The notes beneath the pieces are model-generated. The model was not told where the DNA came from. It worked only from the letters and a program-made list of their open reading frames with translations, and did not search any database. The position numbers and the translations under genes were made by a program. 64,000 nt of DNA from Bacteroides fragilis (GTDB lineage: Bacteria > Bacteroidota > Bacteroidia > Bacteroidales > Bacteroidaceae): contig NZ_SZUU01000011.1 of NCBI RefSeq assembly GCF_019583405.1, forward strand, positions 1 to 64,000, read 5' to 3'. This document shows positions 37,100 to 44,751 of this stretch, in pieces. How positions within the stretch are numbered: the first letter of the stretch is position 1; each line of letters opens with the position of its first letter.

Positions 37100-37762
37100 T
37101 TATTTTATATAATACCCTTCGTTGGGTATTGTTTCTATTGTAAGATACCCGTATGTTGTTAAATACTTACGAATACTTGAGATTAGATTATTGAGGCTAC
37201 CGTCTATACCACCGTTACCATTGGGCCATAGTTCGTCCATTATTTGATTACGGCTTAGCACTCTTCCTTTATTTAAGTATAATAGCTTAAATAGGATAAC
37301 TTCTTTGTTTGAGAACCTGGCGATTTTTGCTGTTTTGAAAAAAAAGTCTCGTGTGATTAAATTTAGTCTATACCCTTCTTTGGTCAGAAACCATTCTTGT
37401 GGATTTGGTAGTAGTTTGTTTATATAGGCTTCTAATTCATCAATATCGAGAGGTTTCTTGATATAATATTCTCCTCCTGCTTCTATGGCTCTTTTTATTT
37501 CAGATCCTTGTGTATGTGATGAAATGAATATCACCGGGACTTGTGGAAGTATCTTTTTAAGTTCAGGCAAAAAGTCGATGCTATTCTTATTGCCAATTTT
37601 CACATCTAATATTATAATATCAGGTGTCCATTCATTTATTAAACTCTTTATTTCTTTTAAAGAGTTCAAAGATTCTGCCTCATATCCATTTTGTTTCAGT
37701 ATATAAGTATATGTTTGGGTTATAAGTCCATCGTCATCTACTAATAGAATTTTCTTTTTCAT
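37100..37762 (-). CDS. OmpR/PhoB-family response regulator
   Basis: The 220-residue regulator has a receiver domain (acidic VDDD near residue 9, phospho-acceptor Asp in IIILDVKIG, Lys in YIKKPLD). A winged-helix DNA-binding domain follows (SNKEVILFKLLYLNKGRVLSR). It is read just after the histidine kinase, with a ten-base gap, and away from the RiPP genes. It most likely controls the divergent precursor operon at 39322. The binding site is not recognisable. Confidence 0.9.
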   Translation of the reverse strand: MKKKILLVDDDGLITQTYTYILKQNGYEAESLNSLKEIKSLINEWTPDIIILDVKIGNKNSIDFLPELKKILPQVPVIFISSHTQGSEIKRAIEAGGEYYIKKPLDIDELEAYINKLLPNPQEWFLTKEGYRLNLITRDFFFKTAKIARFSNKEVILFKLLYLNKGRVLSRNQIMDELWPNGNGGIDGSLNNLISSIRKYLTTYGYLTIETIPNEGYYIK

Positions 37763-37772
37763 ATATTAATTA

Positions 37773-39173
37773 TTAATTGATTGGTAATTTGATTAGAAAA
37801 GTAGTTCCTTTCTGAGGATTATTCTTTAAACTGATGCTTCCATGGTGTGCTTCAATTATCTTTTTTACGTATGCTAAGCCAATTCCATAACCATCATTTT
37901 TCCGCGAATTCGGAGTTTGATAGAATTGATTGAATATTTTTTTATGCTCTTTTGCGGGTATTCCATATCCGTCATCACTAATGTCAATGTATAATTCGCT
38001 GAGTGATGCTGATAGAGTTATATCTATTTGAGTATTATTATCGGAGTATTTTAATGCATTTTCGATCAAATTGGTAAACACACTACTAATTCCAATTTCA
38101 TCGACATAAATATTAGTTTCTTTTAGGTGATTGTTGACTTTGATATTGAATTGTTTGTTGATAAAGCACAATTTGATATCTTCGATAACCTTATAAATAA
38201 TTTGGATTATATTTATTTCCTTTCTATTTATAACTATCTCTTGTTTCTGGCTTTTGGCCACTAATAGTAATGATTCAATAATATTTCCTAATCGCTTAAT
38301 GCGTGCTTTTCCGCTTTTTAATAATTCTAGTTTATCTTTATTTTCTTCAACTTGTGCAAAGTAAAGCAATATAGCGTAAGTGGCATTTAAAGGTGACTTT
38401 AAATCGTGAATAACCCCATTAATGGCGGCAGCGCGTTTATATAATAAATTGTCTCTTCTTCTAATGATAATTAATTGGTATAGTAGACATGCTATAATAA
38501 GGATAGCCAATAGAAAAGAAATAATGAGTGCACTGGCCATTCGGTCTAATATTAAGTTGGGGGGTAAGTTTACCAATAGTTTTAGGCTCTGTAGTGATTT
38601 TGCTCCAATAGGTTGTATTGCGCTTAGGATATGGGTATTTTCTGCAAATTGTAAAGTGTCTCCTGAAAAGGAGATGCAGCGTCCTTCGTTATTGTAAAGT
38701 ATGAATACATGTTGCGTTTGTAACTTCTGTTTTTTAAGTTCTTGTTCGTAAATTGAATCTAAATCGTTGATATTGATGAATTTTCCTTTTGTTATTAATA
38801 CGGTTTGATAAATTTGGCTGAATATTTCGGCAAAGTTATTACCGACGTTTTGCTGAATTGCATCTGTTAGCTTAATGGTATCCCCTGTATATTCATGTAG
38901 CTTTTTTGTAGGAATTACTTTTTTAGGAGTAAATTCATACATTTGTTCTTTGGCTTTGGCAGAGGAACGCATTCCTAGTTCCAATTCTATAGCTAATTGG
39001 TATTTTGATAGCATTTGTTCGCTTACATCTTTGCGATATTGTGTGTACATATTCATAAGCCAAAATCCTTGTAATATTAGGATAGCCAAGGTGCCAATGG
39101 TTACGACGCAGATTACTATTTTTTGCTTCATCTTATATTTGCTTTTCTCATATTGTAAAGATAGTTTTTGCAT
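37773..39173 (-). CDS. Membrane sensor histidine kinase
   Basis: The 466-residue kinase has two transmembrane segments (about residues 18-38 and 215-237) flanking a periplasmic sensor of about 175 residues. The H-box is VIHDLKSPLNA; the N-box is NLIENALKYSD, followed by G-boxes DDGYGIP and GYGIGLAYV. An alternative start at 39131 (MKQKIV) is plausible, as a TATCTTTA box overlaps the first codons. It forms an operon with the regulator at 37100 and is divergent from the RiPP precursor, so it may sense the peptide or envelope stress. Confidence 0.9.
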   Translation of the reverse strand: MQKLSLQYEKSKYKMKQKIVICVVTIGTLAILILQGFWLMNMYTQYRKDVSEQMLSKYQLAIELELGMRSSAKAKEQMYEFTPKKVIPTKKLHEYTGDTIKLTDAIQQNVGNNFAEIFSQIYQTVLITKGKFININDLDSIYEQELKKQKLQTQHVFILYNNEGRCISFSGDTLQFAENTHILSAIQPIGAKSLQSLKLLVNLPPNLILDRMASALIISFLLAILIIACLLYQLIIIRRRDNLLYKRAAAINGVIHDLKSPLNATYAILLYFAQVEENKDKLELLKSGKARIKRLGNIIESLLLVAKSQKQEIVINRKEINIIQIIYKVIEDIKLCFINKQFNIKVNNHLKETNIYVDEIGISSVFTNLIENALKYSDNNTQIDITLSASLSELYIDISDDGYGIPAKEHKKIFNQFYQTPNSRKNDGYGIGLAYVKKIIEAHHGSISLKNNPQKGTTFLIKLPIN

Positions 39174-39321
39174 TTGATTTTTATGGAAAGAATTATTGTA
39201 AACTTTAAGTAATTGTTTTTAAATTTATATTTATTAACATAATGGTTTGTTTTTCGTGAGATACGTGATGTAAATATGTCTGCTTTTTGTGACCTTTGAA
39301 AAAATCTTAAAAACAAATATT

Positions 39322-39453
39322 ATGGATAAATTAACAACAGATGAAATGCAGGTTATTAAAGGTGGAGGAGTATGGGTTGAAATAAATGGTGAATGGATTT
39401 GGATTGCTAGTATAAAAGCTTCTGAAGAAGATCCCATAGATTCTCCTAAGTAA
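39322..39453 (+). CDS. Short GG-leader RiPP precursor candidate
   Basis: A 43-codon frame encodes a leader MDKLTTDEMQVIKGGG followed by a core of about 27 residues, with Trp at 18, 25 and 27 and no cysteine. The leader pattern (L-T-x-D-E-M-x-x-I-K-G-G) is typical of Bacteroidetes peptides cleaved after GG by C39 proteases, and such an exporter is encoded at 54220. It lies 12 bases before the LanC-like gene. Without Cys it cannot form thioethers; the Trp, Lys, Asp and Ser are the plausible modification targets. It could alternatively be a signalling peptide for the divergent kinase. Confidence 0.65.
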   Translation: MDKLTTDEMQVIKGGGVWVEINGEWIWIASIKASEEDPIDSPK

Positions 39454-39465
39454 CTCTATATAAAT

Positions 39466-40098
39466 ATGCAAAATCAGATATTTATATCTGGTCAAGGGTA
39501 TTTACCTATAGAGGATCTTATTCAGGTAGGACGTAGAACGTCCTGCCTCGGACTTATTAACGGAAAAATGGGGATCGCCATTGCTCTTTTTCGCTATGCA
39601 CGCCTTTCCGGCGAGTTGACATGTGGAGATGTTGGTTGTGAACTCCTTGATGAGATTTATGAACATCTTGATTCGTCTATACCTATTTCTTTTGGTAGTG
39701 GTTTATGGGGGATTGGTTGGGGGATTGAATATCTGATTCAAAATGGTTATATGGAAGGTGATGCTGATGAAGTCTTAAAGGATATAGATCAATGTGCTGC
39801 ACGCTGTATACATGCCTATGGTATGTCGGGACTTTCATTAAATAACGGAATTGTAGGTTTAGGACGATATATTCTAATTAGGATTATTCCAACATTTTTG
39901 AAAGGTGATACGGTTTCAAGTGCTTTCCTGAAAGAGTATCTTATTTATTTGATTGATTGGTTGGAGGAAAGATTGGAATATACAAACGAATCTATTGATG
40001 ATTTACTTGATTTTTTGTTTGACTTATACCCTACAGGTTTTTATCGGACAAAAGTATCAGTTCTAATCGAAAAATGTATGAATAGGTACAATCTATGA
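39466..40098 (+). CDS. Half-size LanC-like protein 1
   Basis: The 210-residue protein matches only the front half of a LanC-type alpha/alpha barrel, with GLINGKMGIAIALF and GLWGIGWGIEYL. The zinc ligands of true LanC cyclases (Cys in WCYG, CHG) are absent, so cyclisation of lanthionines is unlikely. It may bind the peptide or scaffold modifying enzymes. Two paralogues lie at 40876 and 53585. Its stop overlaps the next start (ATGA). Confidence 0.75.
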   Translation: MQNQIFISGQGYLPIEDLIQVGRRTSCLGLINGKMGIAIALFRYARLSGELTCGDVGCELLDEIYEHLDSSIPISFGSGLWGIGWGIEYLIQNGYMEGDADEVLKDIDQCAARCIHAYGMSGLSLNNGIVGLGRYILIRIIPTFLKGDTVSSAFLKEYLIYLIDWLEERLEYTNESIDDLLDFLFDLYPTGFYRTKVSVLIEKCMNRYNL

Positions 40099-40862
40099 GT
40101 TATTTGGAGCAAATTACTATTGGAATTCCTGTGAGGATAGACAGTTGGGAGAGGAAGAGAAATCTTTTAGCCTTATTACACTATATATCCTCGTCTGGGA
40201 TGAGGGTACATGTTTGGGATGCAGGAAGTGAAGAGTGTCAGTTCCCTGATGATATCTGTAGTAAAATTACTTATACTTATGAACGTGATGAAAATTTAGT
40301 TTATCACAAAACGAGGTATGTTAACTTATTATTAAGAGAAATTTCTACTCCTATAGTTGCTATTTGGGATGCTGATATTATATTTTCTTTGTCGCAGTTG
40401 GAGGTCTCAATACAAGCAATTATAGAACGAAAATATGTGATGAGTATACCATATAATGGAGTGGTAAAAATGCTTTCAAAAAAACAAAGTGAAGCATATA
40501 TACTTTCTGGACAAAGGTATGATCATTTAGTTTCGCATGATGATATGTATGCTCGTTTGATGTGGCGTCCTTCCTGTGGGGGAGTTTTTGTTGTAGATCG
40601 TGAAAAGTATTTGAGATCTGGGGGAGATAATGAACGTTTTATCAGTTGGGGACCTGAAGATGCTGAGCGTATTCGAAGGATGGAAATATTGGGAGAATCT
40701 GTACATTGGACAAATGGAGGACCATTATACCACTTATGGCATCCTAGGGGAGAGAACTCCAGATATTCTATAGAAAAGTTAGCTTTTATTAATCGAATGG
40801 AATTTATAAAAGTCTGTAGCATGGGTCAGAATGAATTACGTGCATATGTTAAATCTTGGTAA
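40095..40862 (+). CDS. Galactosyltransferase-like glycosyltransferase (GT-A)
   Basis: The 255-residue enzyme has a DxD nucleotide-sugar motif in WDAD (residues 91-94) and a WGPEDAE motif (185-191). The latter resembles the WGxED acceptor motif of the C-terminal galactosyltransferase family. No membrane segment is seen, so it should act in the cytosol. It is sandwiched between two LanC-like genes with overlapping ends, which suggests it glycosylates a peptide here. The sugar and acceptor are not predictable. Confidence 0.8.
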   Translation: MSYLEQITIGIPVRIDSWERKRNLLALLHYISSSGMRVHVWDAGSEECQFPDDICSKITYTYERDENLVYHKTRYVNLLLREISTPIVAIWDADIIFSLSQLEVSIQAIIERKYVMSIPYNGVVKMLSKKQSEAYILSGQRYDHLVSHDDMYARLMWRPSCGGVFVVDREKYLRSGGDNERFISWGPEDAERIRRMEILGESVHWTNGGPLYHLWHPRGENSRYSIEKLAFINRMEFIKVCSMGQNELRAYVKSW

Positions 40863-40875
40863 AAATATAGTTGAG

Positions 40876-41526
40876 ATGAATGGACAATTATTGAGACAAA
40901 TAGCTAATTATCAGATACTACATAGTGCCTGTTGTAAGGATTTAGGGCTATTGCGTGGCAAAATAGGCATTTCACTTTTCTTTTTTCATTATGCTCATTT
41001 TTGTGGAGATTCGCTTTATAGTGACTATGCAAATGAACTGATTGGGGATGTGTATGATGATATTAGAATAGATACTCCATGGGGAATTCAAAATGGCTTA
41101 TTAGGAATTGGATGGGGATTAGAGTATTTTATGCAGAAAGGATTTGTTGAATGCGATTCTAATGATATCTTAACAGAACTTGATAATAAAATAATTGAAC
41201 GTGACTTACGACGTGTAAAAGACTATTCATTTGATACGGGGATAGAAGGGTTGGCGTGGTACGTGTTAATACGCTTATTGTCATCTGAGAGATATTTGCA
41301 GAAACCATTCGATAAGATGTATTTGGATGATTTAAGAGGTGTTTGTGAGAATGTTCCGAATAAAGTCTGCCATCCTGGAATTTCTTTATTGTTAGACTAT
41401 TTAGTGGGTAAACAAATAGATGATTGGTATCTCGTTGTTCTGGGAAAGATAACGTCACAGAGAACTGACGGAGAGAAGAAAGAAGCCTTGTTGTGGGTTG
41501 AAGGATTAAAATACTTATTGCGATGA
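40876..41526 (+). CDS. Half-size LanC-like protein 2
   Basis: The 216-residue protein carries GLLRGKIGISLFFFHYAHF and GLLGIGWGLEYF, the same front-half LanC pattern as at 39466. It then has GIEGLAWYVLIRL, shared with the copy at 53585. It lacks LanC zinc ligands; a VCHPG near the end is not in the LanC context. ATG 40876 is used because it aligns with the paralogue start; ATG 40831 would overlap the preceding gene by 32 bases. Confidence 0.72.
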   Translation: MNGQLLRQIANYQILHSACCKDLGLLRGKIGISLFFFHYAHFCGDSLYSDYANELIGDVYDDIRIDTPWGIQNGLLGIGWGLEYFMQKGFVECDSNDILTELDNKIIERDLRRVKDYSFDTGIEGLAWYVLIRLLSSERYLQKPFDKMYLDDLRGVCENVPNKVCHPGISLLLDYLVGKQIDDWYLVVLGKITSQRTDGEKKEALLWVEGLKYLLR

Positions 41527-42752
41527 GGCATATATATTTGATAAATAGTGATAGCCGTGCGGCACAATATGGTATTGGGACATATATAATTCAAGTTATA
41601 AACTGTCTTAGCAGTATTGATTCTTTGCGTTTGACTGTAGTTAGTATGAACTCAGAGGATGGGATACTGACTGAAAAAAAAGATAATAATGTTCGTTATC
41701 TAACTTTTCCTAAAGTGTATGATTGGAGGAGTGAGAAAGAAATTCAACGATATTATAGAAGTGTTGCTTTCTTGTTGGCATTGTATGTTGATTCAAGTGA
41801 AGATAATGTATTTCATTTTAATTATTTACATCATGAACCATTGGTTGACTTGTTGAAGAAAATATATCCTACCAGCCAATTTGTGTTGACTTTACATTAT
41901 TTGAACTGGTGCTTCACTTTGAAAGGGAATATAAAGAGGTTACAAACCGTTTTGGATAAAGCTGAGAACGATAGAACTGAGGAAGAAAAATACATATATG
42001 ACGAATATAAGCAAGAAGTATCTCTTTACAGAAAAGTAGATAGAATAATATGCTTGGCTCAATATACTAAAATGTTGCTGAATGAATTTTATGGAATTGA
42101 AGAATGTAAACTAACGTTGATATACAACGGTTTAATTGATCAGGCTATCTTCTTGGGTGAAGTGGAGAGAATGCAAAGAAAAAGAGATTTATTTTTTGGA
42201 GAAGGGGAGAAATTAATTCTATTTGTAGGGCGTTTGGATGATATAAAAGGGATTGACTATTTGATAGAAGCCTTCGCAAAGGTGATAAAAAAGAGTTCGA
42301 ACACTCGTTTGTTAATAGTGGGAGACGGGAATTATAGTAGGTATTTACAGATGTCTGCAGACATTTGGAGTAGGATTACTTTTATAGGGAAAATTAGTAA
42401 ACAGAAATTATATGAATTTTATCAAATTGCAGATGTTGGAGTGATGCCGTCTTTTCATGAGCAATGCAGTTATGTAGCCATAGAAATGATGATGCATGGA
42501 TTACCATTAATTATCACTAATACCACAGGATTGAGTGAAATGATTCATCATCAAAATGTAGAGTGCAGATTGATATTAAAGGAAGATCAAAATGAATTAA
42601 GGTTATCAGTTGAAGAACTTTCGAAATGTTTATTGAAAATGGTAACGGATGATTGTTGGGCGAGAGAGGTTGGTAAGTTAAATAGGTGTCGATATAAAGA
42701 TGCTTTTTCATTAGAAAAAATGAGGATGGCATTTGAGTCTTTTTATAGTTAA
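41523..42752 (+). CDS. GT4-type glycosyltransferase
   Basis: The 409-residue enzyme is a GT-B fold transferase. The N-terminal part contains the glycine loop YGIGTYI. The C-terminal part has LFVGRLDDIKGIDYLIEAF and the E-x7-E region PSFHEQCSYVAIEMM. A glycosyltransferase family of this kind (TIGR04157) is known to accompany Bacteroidetes GG-leader radical SAM clusters, and I think this is a member. Its start overlaps the LanC-like stop by four bases. Confidence 0.85.
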   Translation: MRHIYLINSDSRAAQYGIGTYIIQVINCLSSIDSLRLTVVSMNSEDGILTEKKDNNVRYLTFPKVYDWRSEKEIQRYYRSVAFLLALYVDSSEDNVFHFNYLHHEPLVDLLKKIYPTSQFVLTLHYLNWCFTLKGNIKRLQTVLDKAENDRTEEEKYIYDEYKQEVSLYRKVDRIICLAQYTKMLLNEFYGIEECKLTLIYNGLIDQAIFLGEVERMQRKRDLFFGEGEKLILFVGRLDDIKGIDYLIEAFAKVIKKSSNTRLLIVGDGNYSRYLQMSADIWSRITFIGKISKQKLYEFYQIADVGVMPSFHEQCSYVAIEMMMHGLPLIITNTTGLSEMIHHQNVECRLILKEDQNELRLSVEELSKCLLKMVTDDCWAREVGKLNRCRYKDAFSLEKMRMAFESFYS

Positions 42753-42836
42753 GAATAAATTGATGTCTTTGATTTAGTTTTTTGAATACTATTATGTGGT
42801 GATCTTGTGAAGATTCAAAATAGAAATTAAAAAAGA

Positions 42837-42923
42837 ATGTATATGAGAGAGTTGACTTATGTTTTACGCTTTATTTTTCCCATCACAATCTGGATGTTGG
42901 GGAAAAATAATTTGAGTTACTAA
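42837..42923 (+). CDS. Possible 28-residue hydrophobic peptide
   Basis: A short frame with A-rich upstream bases (AAAAAAG) encodes MYMRELTYVLRF, IFPITIWML and a polar end, which could be a small membrane peptide. It overlaps the start of a perfect 10-bp inverted repeat (42924-42933 with 42954-42963). It may be only leader sequence of the precursor gene at 43031. Confidence 0.3.
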   Translation: MYMRELTYVLRFIFPITIWMLGKNNLSY

Positions 42924-42963
42924 GGTATTTGTTTGGCTCTTTTTCTTCGTTCTAACAAATACC
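42924..42963 (+). promoter_or_regulatory. Hairpin in the leader of precursor 2
   Basis: GGTATTTGTT (42924-42933) pairs perfectly with AACAAATACC (42954-42963) around a 20-base pyrimidine-rich loop, 67 bases before the precursor start. No T-tail follows, so it may stabilise or regulate the precursor mRNA rather than end transcription. Confidence 0.45.
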
Positions 42964-43030
42964 TGTAACGTTGGAAATCTATGTGATTTTTACGAAGAAC
43001 ATTAAATATTGATTTTAAAATGATTAAAGT

Positions 43031-43342
43031 ATGAAATTAAGAAAACTGAAACTGAATGAAGCTTCAAAAGCTGAATTGAATGAGCGTGAGATGTGTCGTG
43101 TTTTGGGAGGTGGTACTCCTGGGTGCTGCCAATGTGGTTGCAATTATGAAGGTAAACCCGGTGGCTCTAGTACTAGTGCTAATGATAGTGCCAATAATGC
43201 TCATGGGTATACATCAGATGGTTCTCATCCATGTTGTTCTACTACTGACCCCAAACCGGAATTTCCGAAATTTCCGGATTTTCCTGTTATGCCTCAAGAT
43301 GCTCTTTGTGGGGCGACTCAAGGACACTCGTGTGGTATATGA
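43031..43342 (+). CDS. Cys-rich GG-leader RiPP precursor (GG-Bacteroidales type)
   Basis: The 103-residue peptide has a charged leader (MKLRKLKLNEASKAELNERE) ending in VLGGG at residues 24-28. It closely fits the GG-Bacteroidales natural-product precursor family (TIGR04149). The core of about 75 residues has Cys at 32, 33, 35, 37, 68, 69, 93 and 101. Its middle is rich in Ser, Thr, Asn and Gly (46-66), and a Phe-Pro repeat lies at 76-88. The cysteines suit radical SAM thioether or disulfide chemistry, and the Ser/Thr tract suits glycosylation. A 15-bp hairpin follows. Confidence 0.88.
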   Translation: MKLRKLKLNEASKAELNEREMCRVLGGGTPGCCQCGCNYEGKPGGSSTSANDSANNAHGYTSDGSHPCCSTTDPKPEFPKFPDFPVMPQDALCGATQGHSCGI

Positions 43343-43403
43343 AAATAATTGATTGGGCGTTTATATTTGTTTGTATGAACAATTGAGCGTAGTCCTTTAT
43401 TTT

Positions 43404-43438
43404 GTAATACTGCTGAAATTAACTTTCAGCAGTATTAC
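43404..43438 (+). terminator. 15-bp hairpin after precursor 2
   Basis: GTAATACTGCTGAAA (43404-43418) and TTTCAGCAGTATTAC (43424-43438) are a perfect stem with a TTAAC loop. There is no T-run. It probably protects the precursor mRNA 3' end or lowers read-through to the downstream protease and radical SAM genes, giving an excess of substrate peptide. Confidence 0.65.
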
Positions 43439-43464
43439 TCTTGTGGAAAGCTAAATTAAAGAAT

Positions 43465-44721
43465 ATGAAGTTAATTATAGGCAATGGGCTGATAAAGTGT
43501 ATTGTTTTTCTTTTTTTGCAAGCTACTGTTTTAGGTAGTTGTACGAAAATATCCAAAGGGAATAAAAGAGATGCAAGAACTTACTTTACAATTGATTCTT
43601 TAGATAGAAAGATAGTGCTTCCCGTGTTATTTAATGATAGCATTGTTTCAAATTTGGCATTTGATAGTGGGGCTTCTTTGGGAGCTTTTATTGTTGACTC
43701 TACTTTTTGTTCAGCTCACCCTTCTATCTTATCGAATTTGTCTCCTGACACTATTGCTCCATATGGGTGTGCATGGTCTGTATTACGTATGCCCGCATCT
43801 ATGTATACAATTGTTCCGACTATAAAAGTAGGGAATTCCAATTTGATATATGATAAAATGTTAGTTTATAATTGGAGAGATTACATGGGAGGTACTCAAT
43901 CAGATGGTTTGTTTAATATTCCACAAAATGATACTGTTAATATATGGGAGTTTAACTTTGAACATAATTATATGGCTATCCATTCATTTCAAGATTTTAT
44001 TATGCCTAAGAATTGTATTCTGATTCCTTTTGTAAGAGGAAATGATAAAAGCTCACTTTTTTATGTTAATCTGCCTTTAAATATTAGATGTGCTGATGGA
44101 GACACACTGATGCTTACTCATACTTATCTTGTAGATACAGGTATGCCACAAGACATAGCTCTGATGGCTCAAGCTTCTGAATTGTCCTTTTTTTCTAAGA
44201 AAAAGAATGCCGTTTGGACGCAGGCACCATCTGGATATTATAGTCATCATAATGTAAATGCTACTTTGTTTGGTGGCATACAACTCGATTCCTTGCGGAT
44301 TTATATATTTGATCAACCTAATCAAGTACCTTGTGATTATCTTATTGGTCTGAATTTACTTAAAAGATTTAATGTTTTTTTCGACATGAAATCACAAAGA
44401 TTAGGTTTGCAGCCAATAAAGAACTACGAACGAGTGGTCAACCCTCGGAAGAAACGATTTCACATGTCATCCCGTATGAATAGCCATGGAAAAATTATTA
44501 TTACTAAAATTGCCGATTATGAGGGGAATTATGTTAAAGAATCTGGTTTGTTAGAAGGTGATGAAATTATTGCTATAAATGAAATTCCTATTAAAATGAT
44601 CTCTTTGGAAGAGGATGCGGAGCTAAGCCGGCAAGACACATTGATATACGATATTGTCCGTCAAGGTAAATCTTATAAGATACCGGTGGTTATTGATAAA
44701 AAAGAGGTTCAAGGTGATTGA
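43465..44721 (+). CDS. Aspartyl protease (retropepsin-like) with PDZ domain, lipoprotein
   Basis: The 418-residue protein has a lipoprotein signal peptide (VLGSC). It has two aspartyl-protease lobes, marked by DSGA in LAFDSGASLG and DTGM in YLVDTGMPQD, and a C-terminal PDZ domain (ESGLLEGDEIIAINEIPI). It should act outside the cytosol, perhaps on exported peptide. The ATG at 43465 gives a proper signal peptide; a TTG at 43441 lies just after the hairpin. Its last 382 bp are duplicated at 36717-37098. Confidence 0.82.
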   Translation: MKLIIGNGLIKCIVFLFLQATVLGSCTKISKGNKRDARTYFTIDSLDRKIVLPVLFNDSIVSNLAFDSGASLGAFIVDSTFCSAHPSILSNLSPDTIAPYGCAWSVLRMPASMYTIVPTIKVGNSNLIYDKMLVYNWRDYMGGTQSDGLFNIPQNDTVNIWEFNFEHNYMAIHSFQDFIMPKNCILIPFVRGNDKSSLFYVNLPLNIRCADGDTLMLTHTYLVDTGMPQDIALMAQASELSFFSKKKNAVWTQAPSGYYSHHNVNATLFGGIQLDSLRIYIFDQPNQVPCDYLIGLNLLKRFNVFFDMKSQRLGLQPIKNYERVVNPRKKRFHMSSRMNSHGKIIITKIADYEGNYVKESGLLEGDEIIAINEIPIKMISLEEDAELSRQDTLIYDIVRQGKSYKIPVVIDKKEVQGD

Positions 44722-44740
44722 ATGAAATAATAATATTAGA
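44359..44740 (+). repeat. 382-bp direct repeat, right copy
   Basis: This is the intact-gene copy of the repeat at 36717-37098. It covers the protease 3' end, the stop and 19 bases beyond. The copies are in the same orientation, so recombination between them would remove 7642 bp: the two-component system, both precursors, two LanC-like genes and two glycosyltransferases. Confidence 0.92.
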
Positions 44741-44751
44741 TAGGTAATGAT

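Noticed and set aside
39466..41526. Lanthipeptide synthesis suggested by LanC-like genes
   Set aside because: No LanB or LanM dehydratase is present, the LanC-like proteins are half length without zinc ligands, and the adjacent short precursor has no cysteine.
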